DNA of 31,715 nucleotides from Irineochytrium annulatum (Eukaryota > Chytridiomycota > Chytridiomycetes > Chytridiales > Chytridiaceae): NCBI GenBank assembly GCA_027600665.1, contig JADGJL010000210.1:1-31715 (forward strand). The letters run 5' to 3'. The position numbers were made by a program, and so were the translations under genes. This document shows positions 1 through 10,583 of the stretch, one piece after another. The notes beneath the pieces are model-generated. The model was not told the DNA's origin. It did not search any database and was given only the letters and a program-made list of their open reading frames with translations. Position 1 is the stretch's first letter; each line of letters begins with the position of its first letter.

Positions 1-756
1 CGGGTGAGAAGACGGTCGGGGTGGAGAGGGTAAAACGGGCGTTGTGGGTAGGGAGCAAGGTGACAGTTGTCGGGAAGTTACATGTAAGCTCCCCAGCCTA
101 ATCTCAGTACTTACAATGTCCGGCCCTTGAATTGTGCCGTCTCTTGGTTCGAATTATAGTCCGGCACACCGATACCGACGCTCCACCCGCACCCGCACGC
201 GCCATCCCTCATCACGCCCGCCCCCTTCAAATCCCTCCTCCGGTCCCGATCCCGTGCGCATCGCCTCTGGCGCGCCGCCGTCATCGCGCTGGCGGCTGTG
301 GGCATCGCGATCATACTACGGCATGGGTTGGCGTGGCATGAAACACGACGGAGACGGCGGGAGGGATTGGAGAGACGACGGAGGAGACAGAATAGCAGCC
401 GGATCGTCGAGGGGCGCGGGATTGTAAGAGAGGAGGAGGAGGAGAACGGGTGGCTGGAGCGCATAGCGGCGTGGGTCGGGAGCTTCTGGTCCGATACCGG
501 CGAATACGTCAAAGGATCTACCGCTGGCAGTACAAGACGCGGTGGCGCGACGGCGGAGTATGCCGTGTATGATGATGACGGAGGAGGTGCGGGGGATGAT
601 ACGGAAGCCCTGTGCGTCGTATGCATGGACAAGAGGAGGGACACGGTCGTGCTGGATTGCAAGCACTTTGTGCTGTGCGGGGACTGCGGGGCGTCCGTGA
701 GCAAGTGTCCTATTTGCAGGAGGGCGATACGGTTGAGGCTGGGGGTTTTTCTTTGA
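1..756 (+). CDS. MULAN/GIDE-like membrane RING E3 ubiquitin ligase, 3' part
   Basis: Partial gene whose 5' part lies outside the window. Exons are 1..83 (codons start at base 3) and 160..756; the intron 84..159 begins GTAAGC, has a CTAAT branch-like site and ends TAG. About 225 residues are visible. The first exon reads like the beta-rich end of a GIDE domain (GSKVTVVGKLH, about residues 17-27). Exon 2 follows with a basic-aromatic stretch and one hydrophobic helix (from RLWRAA, coded at 262-312). An Arg/Glu-rich cytosolic stretch comes next, then a C-terminal C3HC4 RING at 613-722 (CVVC, LDCKH, LCGDC, CPIC). In animals and plants this family sits in mitochondrial or peroxisomal/chloroplast membranes and acts as a ubiquitin or SUMO ligase; the same role here is inferred from architecture. 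The RING lies almost at the C-terminus, as is usual for MULAN. Confidence 0.8.
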
Positions 757-1437
757 GGCAGCCAGAGCGTAGCTGCGAGCGGACATTGCGCACACATATT
801 CAAAAGCATTCGCTTTCATCGACCTGAGTGTTGGTTATTCCATATTTCTGAGCGGGAATGCATACTTATGCTTCAATAACCGTTTTCATTCATTCACTTG
901 ATTATCTTTCATTGAACGAGGTTACAATATAGCCCAGCCCAACTTTCCAACACGACACCCTGCCAAATGTGTTTTGCACACCATTCGATCATCCCAACTT
1001 ACGTCGGCTTGCATCGTGTTGACGAGGCTTGCTTAGTATGCCTCCTTTATCAAACGACGCTCTGTCTCTTCTCCAGCCTGACCGCTCGATGGTTCCTAAA
1101 TACACGCGTCCATTCGATTCATTCGATCAGCATGATGTGTGTGGCGCCGATGATGACGCATTCGGATGGGTTTGTACGAGCAGAGGGCTCACTTCTGCGA
1201 GTAAGCGCCCCGACGGCGGATGCCTGGATTACGGTCGGTCGTGTTGGGTTTCTCTTTCACAGCAGATTTCTCCACCCTCGATGCCTAATGTACAAAGCGT
1301 ATCCGAACGGCGCCCGACCTCTTGTAAATTGGTGGCAAAAAAGACATTTTATTTCACCTTCAAATACAAATGTCCACAATTGCCCAGATGCAAGCTTTCA
1401 ATGGAGTGATAATAGGTAAAACAAACTTGTCTTGCCC
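757..1437. other. Intergenic, no supported gene
   Basis: This 680-base stretch follows the RING gene. It contains overlapping forward frames of 126 and 150 codons (967-1419) that show no domain, no biased composition and no recognisable similarity. I treat them as chance frames. The first 150 bases are AT-richer and probably hold the RING gene's 3' UTR. No clear polyadenylation hexamer is seen; the nearest is AATAAC at about 875-880. Confidence 0.5.
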
Positions 1438-1971
1438 TCAAGCTTCGAGGATCTCAAGGCGTTTAACGTGGACGTGGACAGCAACCGCCTTCCTCATCCC
1501 CTCAGGCCGGCGTCCTCCTCCTACCGCCAAGTCCTGCCTGTAGTCCACGTATCCCTCCGCGCCGGGCGTGTCAGACGTCGACCGACCGTACCTCACTTTC
1601 CAACCGCCTCTCGACAAGGTCCTGGGTTGCTGATAAAGTTTTTGCGGTAACAATCACGCCTCCGCTCGCTCAAAGACTTGACCCCCGTCTCCGCCGCGAA
1701 CCCGCCCGCGGCAACAAACTCGCCATAATACGCGTCTGTGCGGCTTAAGGTCGTGGCGTCCTCCCCGGCGTCTGAGGGAGAAAGTAAGGTGGAAGCACCA
1801 GCCTGCCTTCAAAATTGACAGCGATGAGTCAACGACGCAAGGTACAATCAGTGAGGCTTTTTTATTTCTATTTAAGAAAAGCTGCAGGGCGGACCAAAAA
1901 ACAACAACGACGGCGCCACGAAAAGCACAACTGGTCACGACTTTATGGAGCAGCGAAGGAAAGAAGAGACG
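1438..1971 (-). pseudogene. Decayed old yellow enzyme copy (C-terminal part)
   Basis: On the minus strand this segment reads as a broken relative of the intact enzyme at 4261-5482. From about 1772 downward one frame gives DAGEDATT, then FVAAGGFAAETGVK, then FISNPG, matching [22 protein letters not shown] and FISNPD in the intact protein, in the same order. After the FISNP block an extra base shifts the frame. The next frame gives GRSTSDTPGAEGYVDY against [16 protein letters not shown] and ends in a stop at 1438-1440. Exact DNA matches such as GTCGAGAGG and GGTCGACG flank the frameshift. Upstream, DNA similarity to the [10 protein letters not shown] codons is visible near 1790-1815. Weaker likeness (LHKVVTSCA against SLEVVQACA) reaches about 1971. 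The N-terminal half and the catalytic His/Asn region are not found, so it cannot encode an enzyme. Confidence 0.75.
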
Positions 1972-2253
1972 CACGGCGACAGAGAAAGGAAAGGCGAGAA
2001 GAGGGCGAATATAGCCCAAAGGGCAGGTACATCACGTATCATCATCATCATATCATCATGTTCAAATATATACTGTGTACAAGTGTCACGACCAAGTCGG
2101 CGACAGGAAGAGGGTTAATCGCAGAAAAATGTCCGAAGGAACTACAAGTGGAATTAGGGAGGGAGTCATGGACAATATATCGAGATAACAGGCCAATCAA
2201 GAAAAGCCCAAGAAAAATGTTGCAGAACCAAAAAAAGTAAAATGAGAACGAGC

Positions 2254-3562
2254 TTAAACAAGCGAAGACTTGGGGCCCCATGCATCATTGCTCCGCGTGT
2301 GACCCGCCGAGCTGCCCGCATGCTGCTGCTGTCCACCGCTGAAATCCTTCATCGCGTACGCATTCGGCTCGTTCCTCGTGTTCCTGTGCCCCTCCCCGCC
2401 CGCGGCGGGGCTGACCTGCTTGCCGCTGCTCCTCTCCCTAGTGTCCTGCAGCAAACTCCTCGTCAACAAAATGTCCAGCAGCAGAATCGCCGGGTACGCG
2501 CCCTTGACGAGCCAGATGAAGGCGTTGACGTTCCGGACCGTCGGGTTCGTGCTGAAGAGCTGGCCGATGATGACGATGGCGAGCGTGTTGAGGAAGATGA
2601 CGGCGATCCGCGGAACGGAGGAGGACATTAGAGTCGTGAGGACAGCCGAGGAGCGTTGGTTGACCGAGCGAGCGATGTGTTCGTGCACATTCCAGACGAG
2701 GAGGACCATGATGATGAGATCGGCGATACCCCAAACTACAAAAGCGTAACTATGCGCTTGCTCGATGTCGTTGTCCATGAGCGTGCTGGGAGAAAGAAAG
2801 AAGAAAGGCGCGTTAGCATCACCTGGCCGACTGAGCGAAAAATAAAGAGGAAATGGATGAAAACTTACTTGTGCGAGTAACGCAGCCGACCGATGTTAAC
2901 CCTCAGCGCCGCAAACACGATGAACAGCACGAGCATGAGGATCTGGAACCCGCGCTTGACGGCATCGCTCGTCAGGATGACGGCCGTCTTGATGAACGAG
3001 TACAGGACCGTGGTGGACTCGTGCACGATCCAGTTGACCTCGTTGACGAGGATGATGGCCGCGATGGCCGGGTTGTCGTTGCCGCAGAGTCGCGCGGCCG
3101 AGAAGGATGTCTCCATCAGCATGCCGAAGAGACCCGAGATTGCGTGGAAAGAGAGGACACGCCAGAGAAGCTCGCCCTTGCTAAAGGCGTAGCAGTACAG
3201 AATCAGGGAACAGCCGACGAGAGTAGACCATTGGAGGCCGCCTGTTGAATGTAAGGTCAGGTTAACAAGCTGTTTCTGGTTCTGGTCAAGCCCCCAAGCC
3301 ACCGCCCACGGTCTCCGCCGGTTCCCTGATGCCGGCCCAGGGTGCCGTCCCCGATGCACCGACAGCGCAGCCGTATCGAGCGACAACGGCAAAAGAGCCG
3401 CAGCATCCTCCCACAGGGATGGTGGTTCCTCAACCGGTGATGATCTGGCACGCCCGCCGCAGTGGAAGGGTTCTCCCGTCACCAGACTGAATTCTTACCC
3501 GAGATGGGGACCATCCAGCACTCGTCGAACGACATGGGCGCGGGCGCGGCCGTCGAGTTCAT
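2254..3562 (-). CDS. Seven-transmembrane protein of unknown function
   Basis: Model: exons 3562..3499, 3241..2869 and 2785..2254, giving 322 aa. The introns are 3242..3498 (GTAAGA...CAACAG, with a CTGAC branch site) and 2786..2868 (GTAAGT...CCCAG). The joins keep frame and read naturally (MVPISG|GLQWST and RYSH|NTLMDN). The start ATG gives MNSTAAPAPMSFDECW, a short extracellular-type N-terminus. About seven hydrophobic helices follow: around WSTLVGCSLILYCYAF, LLWRVLSFHAISGLFG, IAAIILVNEVNW, GFQILMLVLFIVFAAL, SYAFVVWGIADLIIMV, VPRIAVIFLNTLAIVI and AFIWLVKGAYPAILLL. A polar tail of about 65 residues ends the protein. I cannot assign it to a named receptor or transporter family. The layout suggests a receptor-like or channel-like protein, which is inference. 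It is transcribed divergently from the old yellow enzyme gene. Confidence 0.8.
3242..3498 (-). other. Unusually long, GC-rich intron of the seven-helix gene
   Basis: This inferred intron is 257 nt, three to five times longer than every other intron modelled here. Its middle (about 3270-3480) is as GC-rich as coding sequence. It could hide a small alternative exon or a short RNA, but no reading that improves the protein was found. Confidence 0.5.
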
Positions 3563-4260
3563 GTCGAGGAGGAGGGCTCGGAGGGGAACGAGAGCTCGTC
3601 GTGGTCGCGTGGGCTCCTTTTCTGCAGAAAAAGGCCTCTGTCTCATCGCTGTGGTCACAAGCCTGCGATCTCGTCCTCTTCTCAAAACCAATCAACGCAT
3701 GTATCAACACGCAAGCCCGCGCGGAGGCACCGGCTCATCGCCACTTCGTTCGTGGTGACTTCGCCGTCAACAGCACCGCAATTGCCATGACCGCGGTACG
3801 TTGCTGACCTTAAACTGTTTGATATTTCCTATGGCCCAATCCGAGTCGGTTCTCCCCTCCCCTCCAAACCACGAGCCTACCCCACCTTGCCATGCCCGTC
3901 ACCGCGTCGCGTGCAATAGACGTCGCCCGCAACTGATGATCAACGAAGACCAGTGGAAGGTTGTGCTTCGACGGCCAGTGTTGCCAAGACGCATTTGGCA
4001 GCGGCTGTGAATGGCGAGCCGAAGTCTGGCGACGTCGGCGACACATCGACTTCGGGGACTTTCGAAGTCTTGTCGGATCGGCAAACATCCGGATTCCCGT
4101 CTAACAGATGGTAAATCTTTTCGTCTGGCTATGATTTCAAGGGACCATTGCATCCGATCGGCTGCCGGTGCTCGGATGCTGACATTTCAAATCGCCGTCA
4201 ATTCTCCTTCTTGCACGCCTTGAACTCCCACCTTGTTTTGCCGCTTCTCCTGCATCAATC
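3563..4260. promoter_or_regulatory. Divergent intergenic region between seven-helix and old yellow enzyme genes
   Basis: About 700 bases separate two start codons pointing away from each other, so the region must hold both promoters and 5' UTRs. No convincing TATA box was seen. A pyrimidine-rich tract (CTTGTTTTGCCGCTTCTCCT, 4233-4252) precedes the enzyme's ATG. The several short frames on both strands look random. Confidence 0.55.
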
Positions 4261-5482
4261 ATGACTGCCTTCCCGACGGCGCCCCTCTTCCGGCCCATTA
4301 AGCTCGGCCGCTACACGCTCTCCCACCGCGTGGCCATGGCGCCGCTGACCAGGTGCCGCGCCACCAAGAACGCTCCGACGGATATCCACGTCACCTACTA
4401 CGAGCAGCGGGCGACCGAGGGCGGCCTTTTGATCACGGAGGCGACCCCGATCTCGATGGAGGCGAGGCCATCCGAGCTGATCCCATCAATTTATTCGGAG
4501 GAGCAGATTAGGGGCTGGAAGAAGGTCACCGATGTGAGTGCTGCTCCTTCCCTATCGTCTTTCGCCGACCCGCTTTTGTCTAACCTCGCTGTTGATCTCA
4601 AAGGCCGTTCACGCCAAGAAAGGCCTGATCTTCTGCCAGCTCTGGCACGTCGGCCGCAACACGAAGTCCCGCTTCCACCCACAGGGCCTGCCCCCTCCGT
4701 CCCCTTCCTCCATCCAGCGCGTCGGCGACTACGAGAAGCCCCGCGTCCTAACCGTCCCCGAGATCCACGCCATCACGCAGGACTACGCCACCGCGGCCCG
4801 GAACGCCATCGAAGCCGGCTTCGACGGCGTCGAGGTCCACTCTGCCAACGGATACCTCCTCGACCAGTTCATCAACGACAGCGTCAACGTCGGCCGGAAC
4901 GACGAGTACGGCGGCAGCGTCCAGAACCGGATCCGGTTCTCCCTCGAGGTCGTCCAGGCGTGCGCCGACGCCATCGGGGCCGATCGCGTCGGGGTCCGAT
5001 ACAGCCCGTACTCCGCCTTCGGCGACATGGCGGACTCGGACCCCGTGGGCACGTGGAGCGAGATCATGCGTTCCTTGAACGGCAAGGGGCTGGCGTACGT
5101 TCACATGGTCGAGCCGCGCGTCATGGGGAGCTCGGACGTCGGTGAGGACGCCACGAAGACGTTGCCGGGGCTTAAGCCGTTCAGGGACGCGTATGAGGGC
5201 GTGTTCATGGCCGCTGGCGGGTTTACGGGGGAGTCCGGGGCCAAGTACGTGGACGACGGGAAGGCGGATGTGATTGCGTACGGCAGGATCTTTATCAGTA
5301 ACCCGGATCTGGTCGAGAGGTTTAGACTGGGGAAGAAGGTGGCAAAGTATGACCGGTCGACGTTTTACACAACCGGGGTGAAGGGGTACCTTGATTACAA
5401 GAGGTGGGAGGAGGAGGAAGCGGAGGATGCTGGGGTGGAGGGGGTGACAAAGGGAGTTGCGGGTGTGGATGTTAGCGCGTGA
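4261..5482 (+). CDS. Old yellow enzyme-type FMN-dependent ene-reductase (NADPH dehydrogenase)
   Basis: Exons 4261..4533 and 4604..5482 give 383 aa, the usual family length. The intron 4534..4603 (GTGAGT...TCAAAG, with a CTAAC branch site) joins VTD to AVHAKK in frame. The family folds as a TIM barrel that binds FMN and reduces activated C=C bonds with NADPH. Landmarks visible are MAPLTRCRA (about residues 26-34, flavin-binding Thr), TEATPIS, QLWHVGR, and [11 protein letters not shown] with the substrate-binding His170/Asn173 pair and Tyr175. Further on come the RNDEYGGS loop, VGVRYSP, and the phosphate-binding end with [10 protein letters not shown] and [16 protein letters not shown]. All key residues are present, so it should be active. 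The C-terminus adds a Glu/Val-rich tail of about 30 residues. Physiological substrates cannot be told from sequence; oxylipin, sterol or xenobiotic enones are typical. A broken relative lies at 1438-1971 on the other strand. Confidence 0.95.
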
Positions 5483-5976
5483 GGTGTGAGGTGTGCCGAC
5501 TTCTATGGTATTTGAGTCTACAAGTATTAGACATTATTTTCGTAGTGCACTTTTGAAAGCATTAATCAACCTAATTGTTGAGATTGTGTATCTATCTGAT
5601 GGCAGAAGTATTTGTATGTTCCGTGCATTTAATATTAATATTGCACAAAGATTCGGTCGGGTTGCACCGGCAGCGAGCACAGAGGTGGAGCACGAGACTT
5701 TCGGCAGGGGGTAAATAAGGGGCGAGGTCCGCAGACGGCGCTATTATCCTGGCTTTAGTTAGAGAGGGACAGGGCTACAAGTCAGCTCAGCTGTTTTAGC
5801 TACTGCCTCCTTACTCCTTGTAGGCACCCCCCCGCGTTGGTTGCACAGGCTTTTTCGAGAGAGGTGGTGTGCTGCTGCAATAGAGGATCGCCCAGGAGCC
5901 GCCAGCGAAGACCTCGCCTCGACGACGGTCATCGGGGCCCCTCTCTAGCTCGCCTCTCGACCTCGGGACCGGCACC
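5483..5976. other. Intergenic region after old yellow enzyme
   Basis: About 490 bases between two genes on the same strand. The first 150 bases are AT-rich (TTTAATATTAATATTG, about 5628-5643) and likely hold the 3' UTR of the enzyme. The rest is GC-richer and should contain the promoter and 5' UTR of the next gene. No separate gene is supported. Confidence 0.5.
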
Positions 5977-8900
5977 ATGCCCGAGCCTCAACCTGCACAC
6001 CTTCGGGGCCCGCAGCTTGGAAACGGGGCTGCGGAAGGGGGCTTGCGGCATCACCAGAGGACGGGCGGGGACATACCAGGCGGATTGGGATCGCCGGCCG
6101 GGGCGGCAGCCGGTGGCGTGGCCGCCATGAGGAGCCGGCCGTCCATGCACAACAGGACGAATGATCCATCGTCCTTTGGGGGAAGCTGGCAGGCGTCGTC
6201 CGCTCCTCAGGTGCTGGGTCTTGGCGCCAGCGCAAAGAGGCTCTGCCCGCCGCATTCCAGGAAGGAGAGCTTAACGGAGCTTAAGAACTTGGGGATCACT
6301 TCTTTAGCATCATCGCCACAAGCCGTTGCCGACGGGCGGCCAGAAGCGAGCACCGAGCTCCCTCGGCCACGGGATCGGATGGGCGGCGAACGATCTGACC
6401 ACCCGCCCACCGGCGCGAACGTCAACTACCAACAACCTCAGTACACAACCGCCGCCCCCACCACCAACCATCCAACCACATCCTCACAGGCGGTCGGCAG
6501 GCTGCCGCCGACGCTTGAACTCCCGGCTACCAACGGGGCTGGCGGAGGAGCGGCGCTGCCCATGCCGCCGCGGGCAACGTCAAAGCTGTTCACACAGGAT
6601 GAAATCGACCGTATCTTCCTGTCTGCGAACCTAAGCTTGGGCTTCTCGACGCTTTTGGGCGGAGGCAGCTCAGCGCCAGCCTCATCGGAGAACGGGGCGA
6701 ATCCGGGCGTGTCATCATCATCCTCCGTGTTGGTGACGGCGCCAGCGCTATCAGCTCCGACATTGGAAGCACCGGCGACACCACGGAGAAAGAGCGGGAA
6801 TTTGCTGTCTCCGACGTCACCTGGGAGCAGGGCCGTTAGCCAGGAGGGCGTGTACGACCCGTCGGAGGTGTACGGGATGTATATGAGCGAAGGTTCGCCG
6901 ATCATGCGGACGCCGGAGCCAAATGGAAGTGGACTTGGAAGGAGCTCCAGTGGGGCGAAGGCGGATGGGGGTATGTAATTGGACTACGATCACGTAAAAG
7001 CTGGAATGTTGGGAAATTAATGCAGCGTGATTTGTAGCGAACGAACGGCCTCCACCTCCGGAAAAGGACTTACCTCGGGAGGCGATGCCGAGGAAGAATA
7101 ATGCTACTACCAAGGGGAACACTGACGCGACAAAGACTGCTGGCATTCCTGTCAACTCAAAAATCACCACTAACGCGAACACCTCCGCCTACGGCAATAC
7201 CGATCTTCCCAACTTCCTCCGCGCTGATGGTACTACACCGGACTATTCGGACGACGAATGGTCCGATATTGGGGACGTGCCTTGGAGTCCTCCTCGTCGG
7301 CCTTCGACAATGGAAAGCAACTCTGCTCCCGCTACACCATCTACGGCAGTTGTAAAAGAGTACTTCACACCGCCTGCGCAGCCGCTGTTAAAGAAGAAGC
7401 CTTCAGACGGAAAGCTCCGGACGACGGCAATGAATAGCGGCGGAGCTGGTGGGCCGCTAACCCTCATCACGAGCCCTCCGCCGCCGCGGAAGGAGTCTGC
7501 CTTGAACGCGATAAAGAACGAGGGAGGGCCTCAGCTGAAGAGGACAGACTCGACTTCAGTCTCGAAGATCTCGCCGAAGTCGCTTCAAACGCAGCTGCCG
7601 CGGTCGGGAACACCGGTTCCGAGCCCGACGAATAAGTCGCCGCCAGCCGTCCGACAGCAGAATGCACCGGTGGGGAAGAGCAATCTTGGACCGCGGCAAG
7701 CGTCACCGGGCGGACCGAGCGGAGGAGCAGGCACGTCTAACGGCGGGTCGGGGTCTGTACAACAACAGCAGCCGCAGCAGCAGCAGCAGCAGCAGCCGAT
7801 AAGTATCAACCCACCGGCAGGCCAACCGTGGCCGCCGGCCTTTATGAGCCCACTCCACCTTCCGAACGGGATGGTGTCGAATCCTTTTCCCGCGCTCTAC
7901 CCGTCGCAGGCGGCCGCTGTCGCTGCCGCCCAGCTCCGCATGGCCTCGATGCTCCCGCCGAACAACGCCAATGGAGGCGTGAACCCGAATTTCCCTATGA
8001 GCTTCAATGGTTCCGCTGGACCCGTCAACTTTGGCGGCAACGGTGGACCGCTACTTCTTCCCTTCTACCCCCCTTTCATGGGCCCTTTCGTCCCCGGAGG
8101 CCTGCCTCTGCTCCCTACCACTCTCACGCATCCCTACATCGCCGGCGCCATGCTCACACCACCAAACTCCGGCCCCTCACCGTCGCCACAACTCGGGCCC
8201 GTGTCCTCCTCGTCCCATTCAGCTTCGATGCCCGTCTGGCCCTCCGCAAACCCTCCTCCAAGTCCCTCTGCGCGCGTCACGCCTCCACCGGGTTCCGCGC
8301 CACATCACCAGCAGCAGCCAAACCAGCCAATCCTTCCCATGGCCACCGCGGCGAACCTCATGAAGCTTTCTTCCATGCAGGTGCCACAACGGTCAACCTC
8401 ACGAGCACACCCGAATCCTACATCCCCACCAGCCACGTCGGGCCCCAGAATGCCTACCATGTCAAACCCACAGACTCCTCCAACACCTGTACACAACAAC
8501 CCACCAAACTCCGGCAGTCCGCTAACAGGGAACCCGTTCCCGCAAGGGTTCGCCCTTCTTCCCGGAATGCAGTTCCCGATGCAGCCTTTCCCGCAGGGCC
8601 CTATCCCGTTTAACACCCCTCCCCACCTCCATACCCCTTTGCCTCCGCATCTCCTTCACTCCTCCAATCTTGCCCACGCACCCCTGCAACAACCGCCGCA
8701 ACCCGTCCAGCAGCAACAGCAGCAACAGCAGCCGAGCCACGTCGCCGCATGGGTGGCCGAGGTCGCGACCATCCGACCGTCCGAGTTTGAGCGCGTCGTG
8801 AGCTTTCACGCGCCGTCGACGTTGGGCCGGAGGTCGAGCTCGTGGATCGACGACGGGATCGACGTGTCGGATTCCGTCAGCAGGGTCGGGGAGGCGGCCG

Positions 8901-9930
8901 CGACGGCGGAAGGTGCGAGGTTGCACCGATCCGCGAGCGCTGGCGCGCGTAGCAGGGCGTCAAATGATCGCGTGCCGGCGGTGACCTTGGAAAAGGATAA
9001 GGAAAAGGAGCGGGAGAAGGAGAACGATGGGGAGAATGATGCCGGAGAGGAGAGGGAAGATGAAGCGGCCTTCGGAAAGGTGGTGAGGAGGAGGGCGAGC
9101 AGCAAGAGCTTGACGTGGATGCGCAGGAGCAGTGTGGATCTGGAGGGGAGCGGGCACACGAAGACGACGAGGATGCCGTTCGCGACGAGCCCGATTGCGG
9201 GGAGCACGCCGGGGCATGTCACGTTTGTGTTTTTGAGCCGGCAGGGTGAGTGTTCTGTTTTTTGCCGATGAATTGAAGCAGGGCATGTTTTTGCTTACTT
9301 TGGGCGGAATTAGTTTTCGAGATGCAAAGCGAGACTGGCGAGCTCATATGCACGGTCGAGCGTCAGATGGTCTCCGGCGGCCGGTCCTCCTTCATCGCAC
9401 ACGACTCCCTTATGCAGCCGATTTGCAAGTTGACGCCCATCGAGCCGTCCGCGCCCGCAGCCGGCGCCGTCGGCTCCGCGGATGAGCCGAAGCTGGGCCA
9501 CATGGACATGGCGCTGTTCCAAAACCAGTTCGGGGGCATGTTTGTGATCCAGGGCCGGATCGTGCTGCTGAGCTCGCAGACGCATTCGGGGAGGTTGACG
9601 AGCCAGTACTTGCTCAGCCATGATGCGTGTGAAACGGAGTTTAGGATGACGGGTGTGTATTTCTTTAACTTCCCTCTTTCACCTTTGCTCGTGACTAAGA
9701 CGTTTCTCTTCTTCTATCCAGTTATCGACGATACGAATCAGAAGACTGCGTTGTTCCACCTCAAGGACGCGACCACGACCTTGGCCGAGCTCCGATGGAC
9801 ACCGAAGCACGAGTTTCGATGCGAGATGCCAATAAAGGGGAAGAAGACGCCAACGGTCGAGCTTCTGATTGCGGGGGCGGTGATGATGAGGTATGGCGTG
9901 AGGGGGGCCAAGGGCTTGAAGGGAACATAA
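5977..9930 (+). CDS. Large disordered, poly-Q protein with folded C-terminal domain
   Basis: Model: exons 5977..6970, 7038..9245, 9314..9652 and 9722..9930, giving 1,249 aa. The introns are GT-AG (6971..7037 GTATGT...TTGTAG; 9246..9313 GTGAGT...ATTAG; 9653..9721 GTGTGT...ATCCAG). Joins are in frame: KADG|ANERPPPP, SRQ|VFEMQSE, RMT|VIDDTN. The start is the first ATG of the long frame with a GGCACC-ATG context, and an upstream start cannot be excluded. Residues 1-1000 are Pro/Ser/Asn/Gln-rich and probably disordered, with two poly-Q tracts. A charged Lys/Glu stretch and a Ser/Arg-rich patch precede the last 200 residues. That end alternates hydrophobic and polar residues like a beta-rich fold (GELICTVERQM, GGMFVIQGRIVLLSS, TLAELRWTPKHEFRC, VELLIAGAVMMRYG). 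It resembles tubby/LURP-one-like folds in style only. Function unknown; a lipid-binding or regulatory scaffold role is speculation. Confidence 0.8.
7760..7795 (+). repeat. CAG/CAA poly-glutamine tract
   Basis: Twelve codons, CAA or CAG except one CCG, encode a glutamine run inside the disordered part of the 1,249-aa protein. Such tracts are prone to length variation. Confidence 0.9.
8708..8731 (+). repeat. Second CAG/CAA poly-glutamine tract
   Basis: A mixed CAG/CAA run of eight glutamine codons in the same gene, about 950 bases downstream of the first tract and just before a more structured acidic-hydrophobic segment (HVAAWVAEVATIRPSEFERV). Confidence 0.85.
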
Positions 9931-10583
9931 TAATGGTAAAGGTAGGGTGTAGACTGGCTGATTATGCTTCTGGAGTTTATAAGCGCGTGTATTGGATTGA
10001 GGGACTTTTACTTGTAGATTTTCGTTGTCCTCATCATCTTTTCCGCTTTTCCTACTATCTACTCACTTTTTCTCCGTCTTAGCCTTTCAAGGGCATGTTT
10101 GCATTAGACCTGTTTACATTTAGTGTCTTTTACTAAGGTTTTATCTTCTCTCGCCTTTTTTTGCCTTGTCCATTTTCGTCTTATTTTTTATTTTTTATTT
10201 CGGTCTTCTTTGGCTCTCGTTTCTATATTTTATATTTCTCGTAACTCGCGAGGTCCGGTCAGAGCCTCCATACAAGACAACTATTAAACATTTTTTTCGT
10301 TGCGAGAACGAACCTGGATAGCACTATTTTTGTTTAAAGGTGGATTTGACTTCAAACATAGACAAAACGTTATGCGAAAGTCGACGATAAAGCATTCAAA
10401 AACATATGCAAAACGAAGGAGGGAATCTGTGCTTTGCTAAAAGCCTGCGAATGCGCTCAAGCCAATATAAATAGTTCTAGCTATCTACAAAGAGAACGGA
10501 AAAGAATTGGAAGTCGACGCACATTCACACAAGACAACAACGGCTAGGTCACTCTAGCCCCACCCACGTCTAGCCGTCGGCCG
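9931..10583. other. Convergent intergenic region, T-rich
   Basis: About 650 bases between two genes that converge, so it should hold two 3' UTRs. The stretch 10080-10300 is strongly T-rich on the plus strand. A TATAAATA-like string near 10466 lies in this terminator context and is more likely chance than a promoter. No open frame or RNA gene is supported. Confidence 0.5.

Noticed and set aside
111..819. Minus-strand frames of 232 and 167 codons
   Set aside because: They are antisense to the RING gene, whose helix and C3HC4 motif clearly fix the plus strand.
967..1419. Plus-strand frames of 150 and 126 codons
   Set aside because: Two overlapping frames with mixed composition, no domain, no splice extension and no polyadenylation support.
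1438..1971. Repeat-induced point mutation as the cause of the decayed old yellow enzyme
   Set aside because: The differences I could align include insertions, deletions and mixed substitutions and are not clearly C-to-T biased; a computed transition table would be needed.
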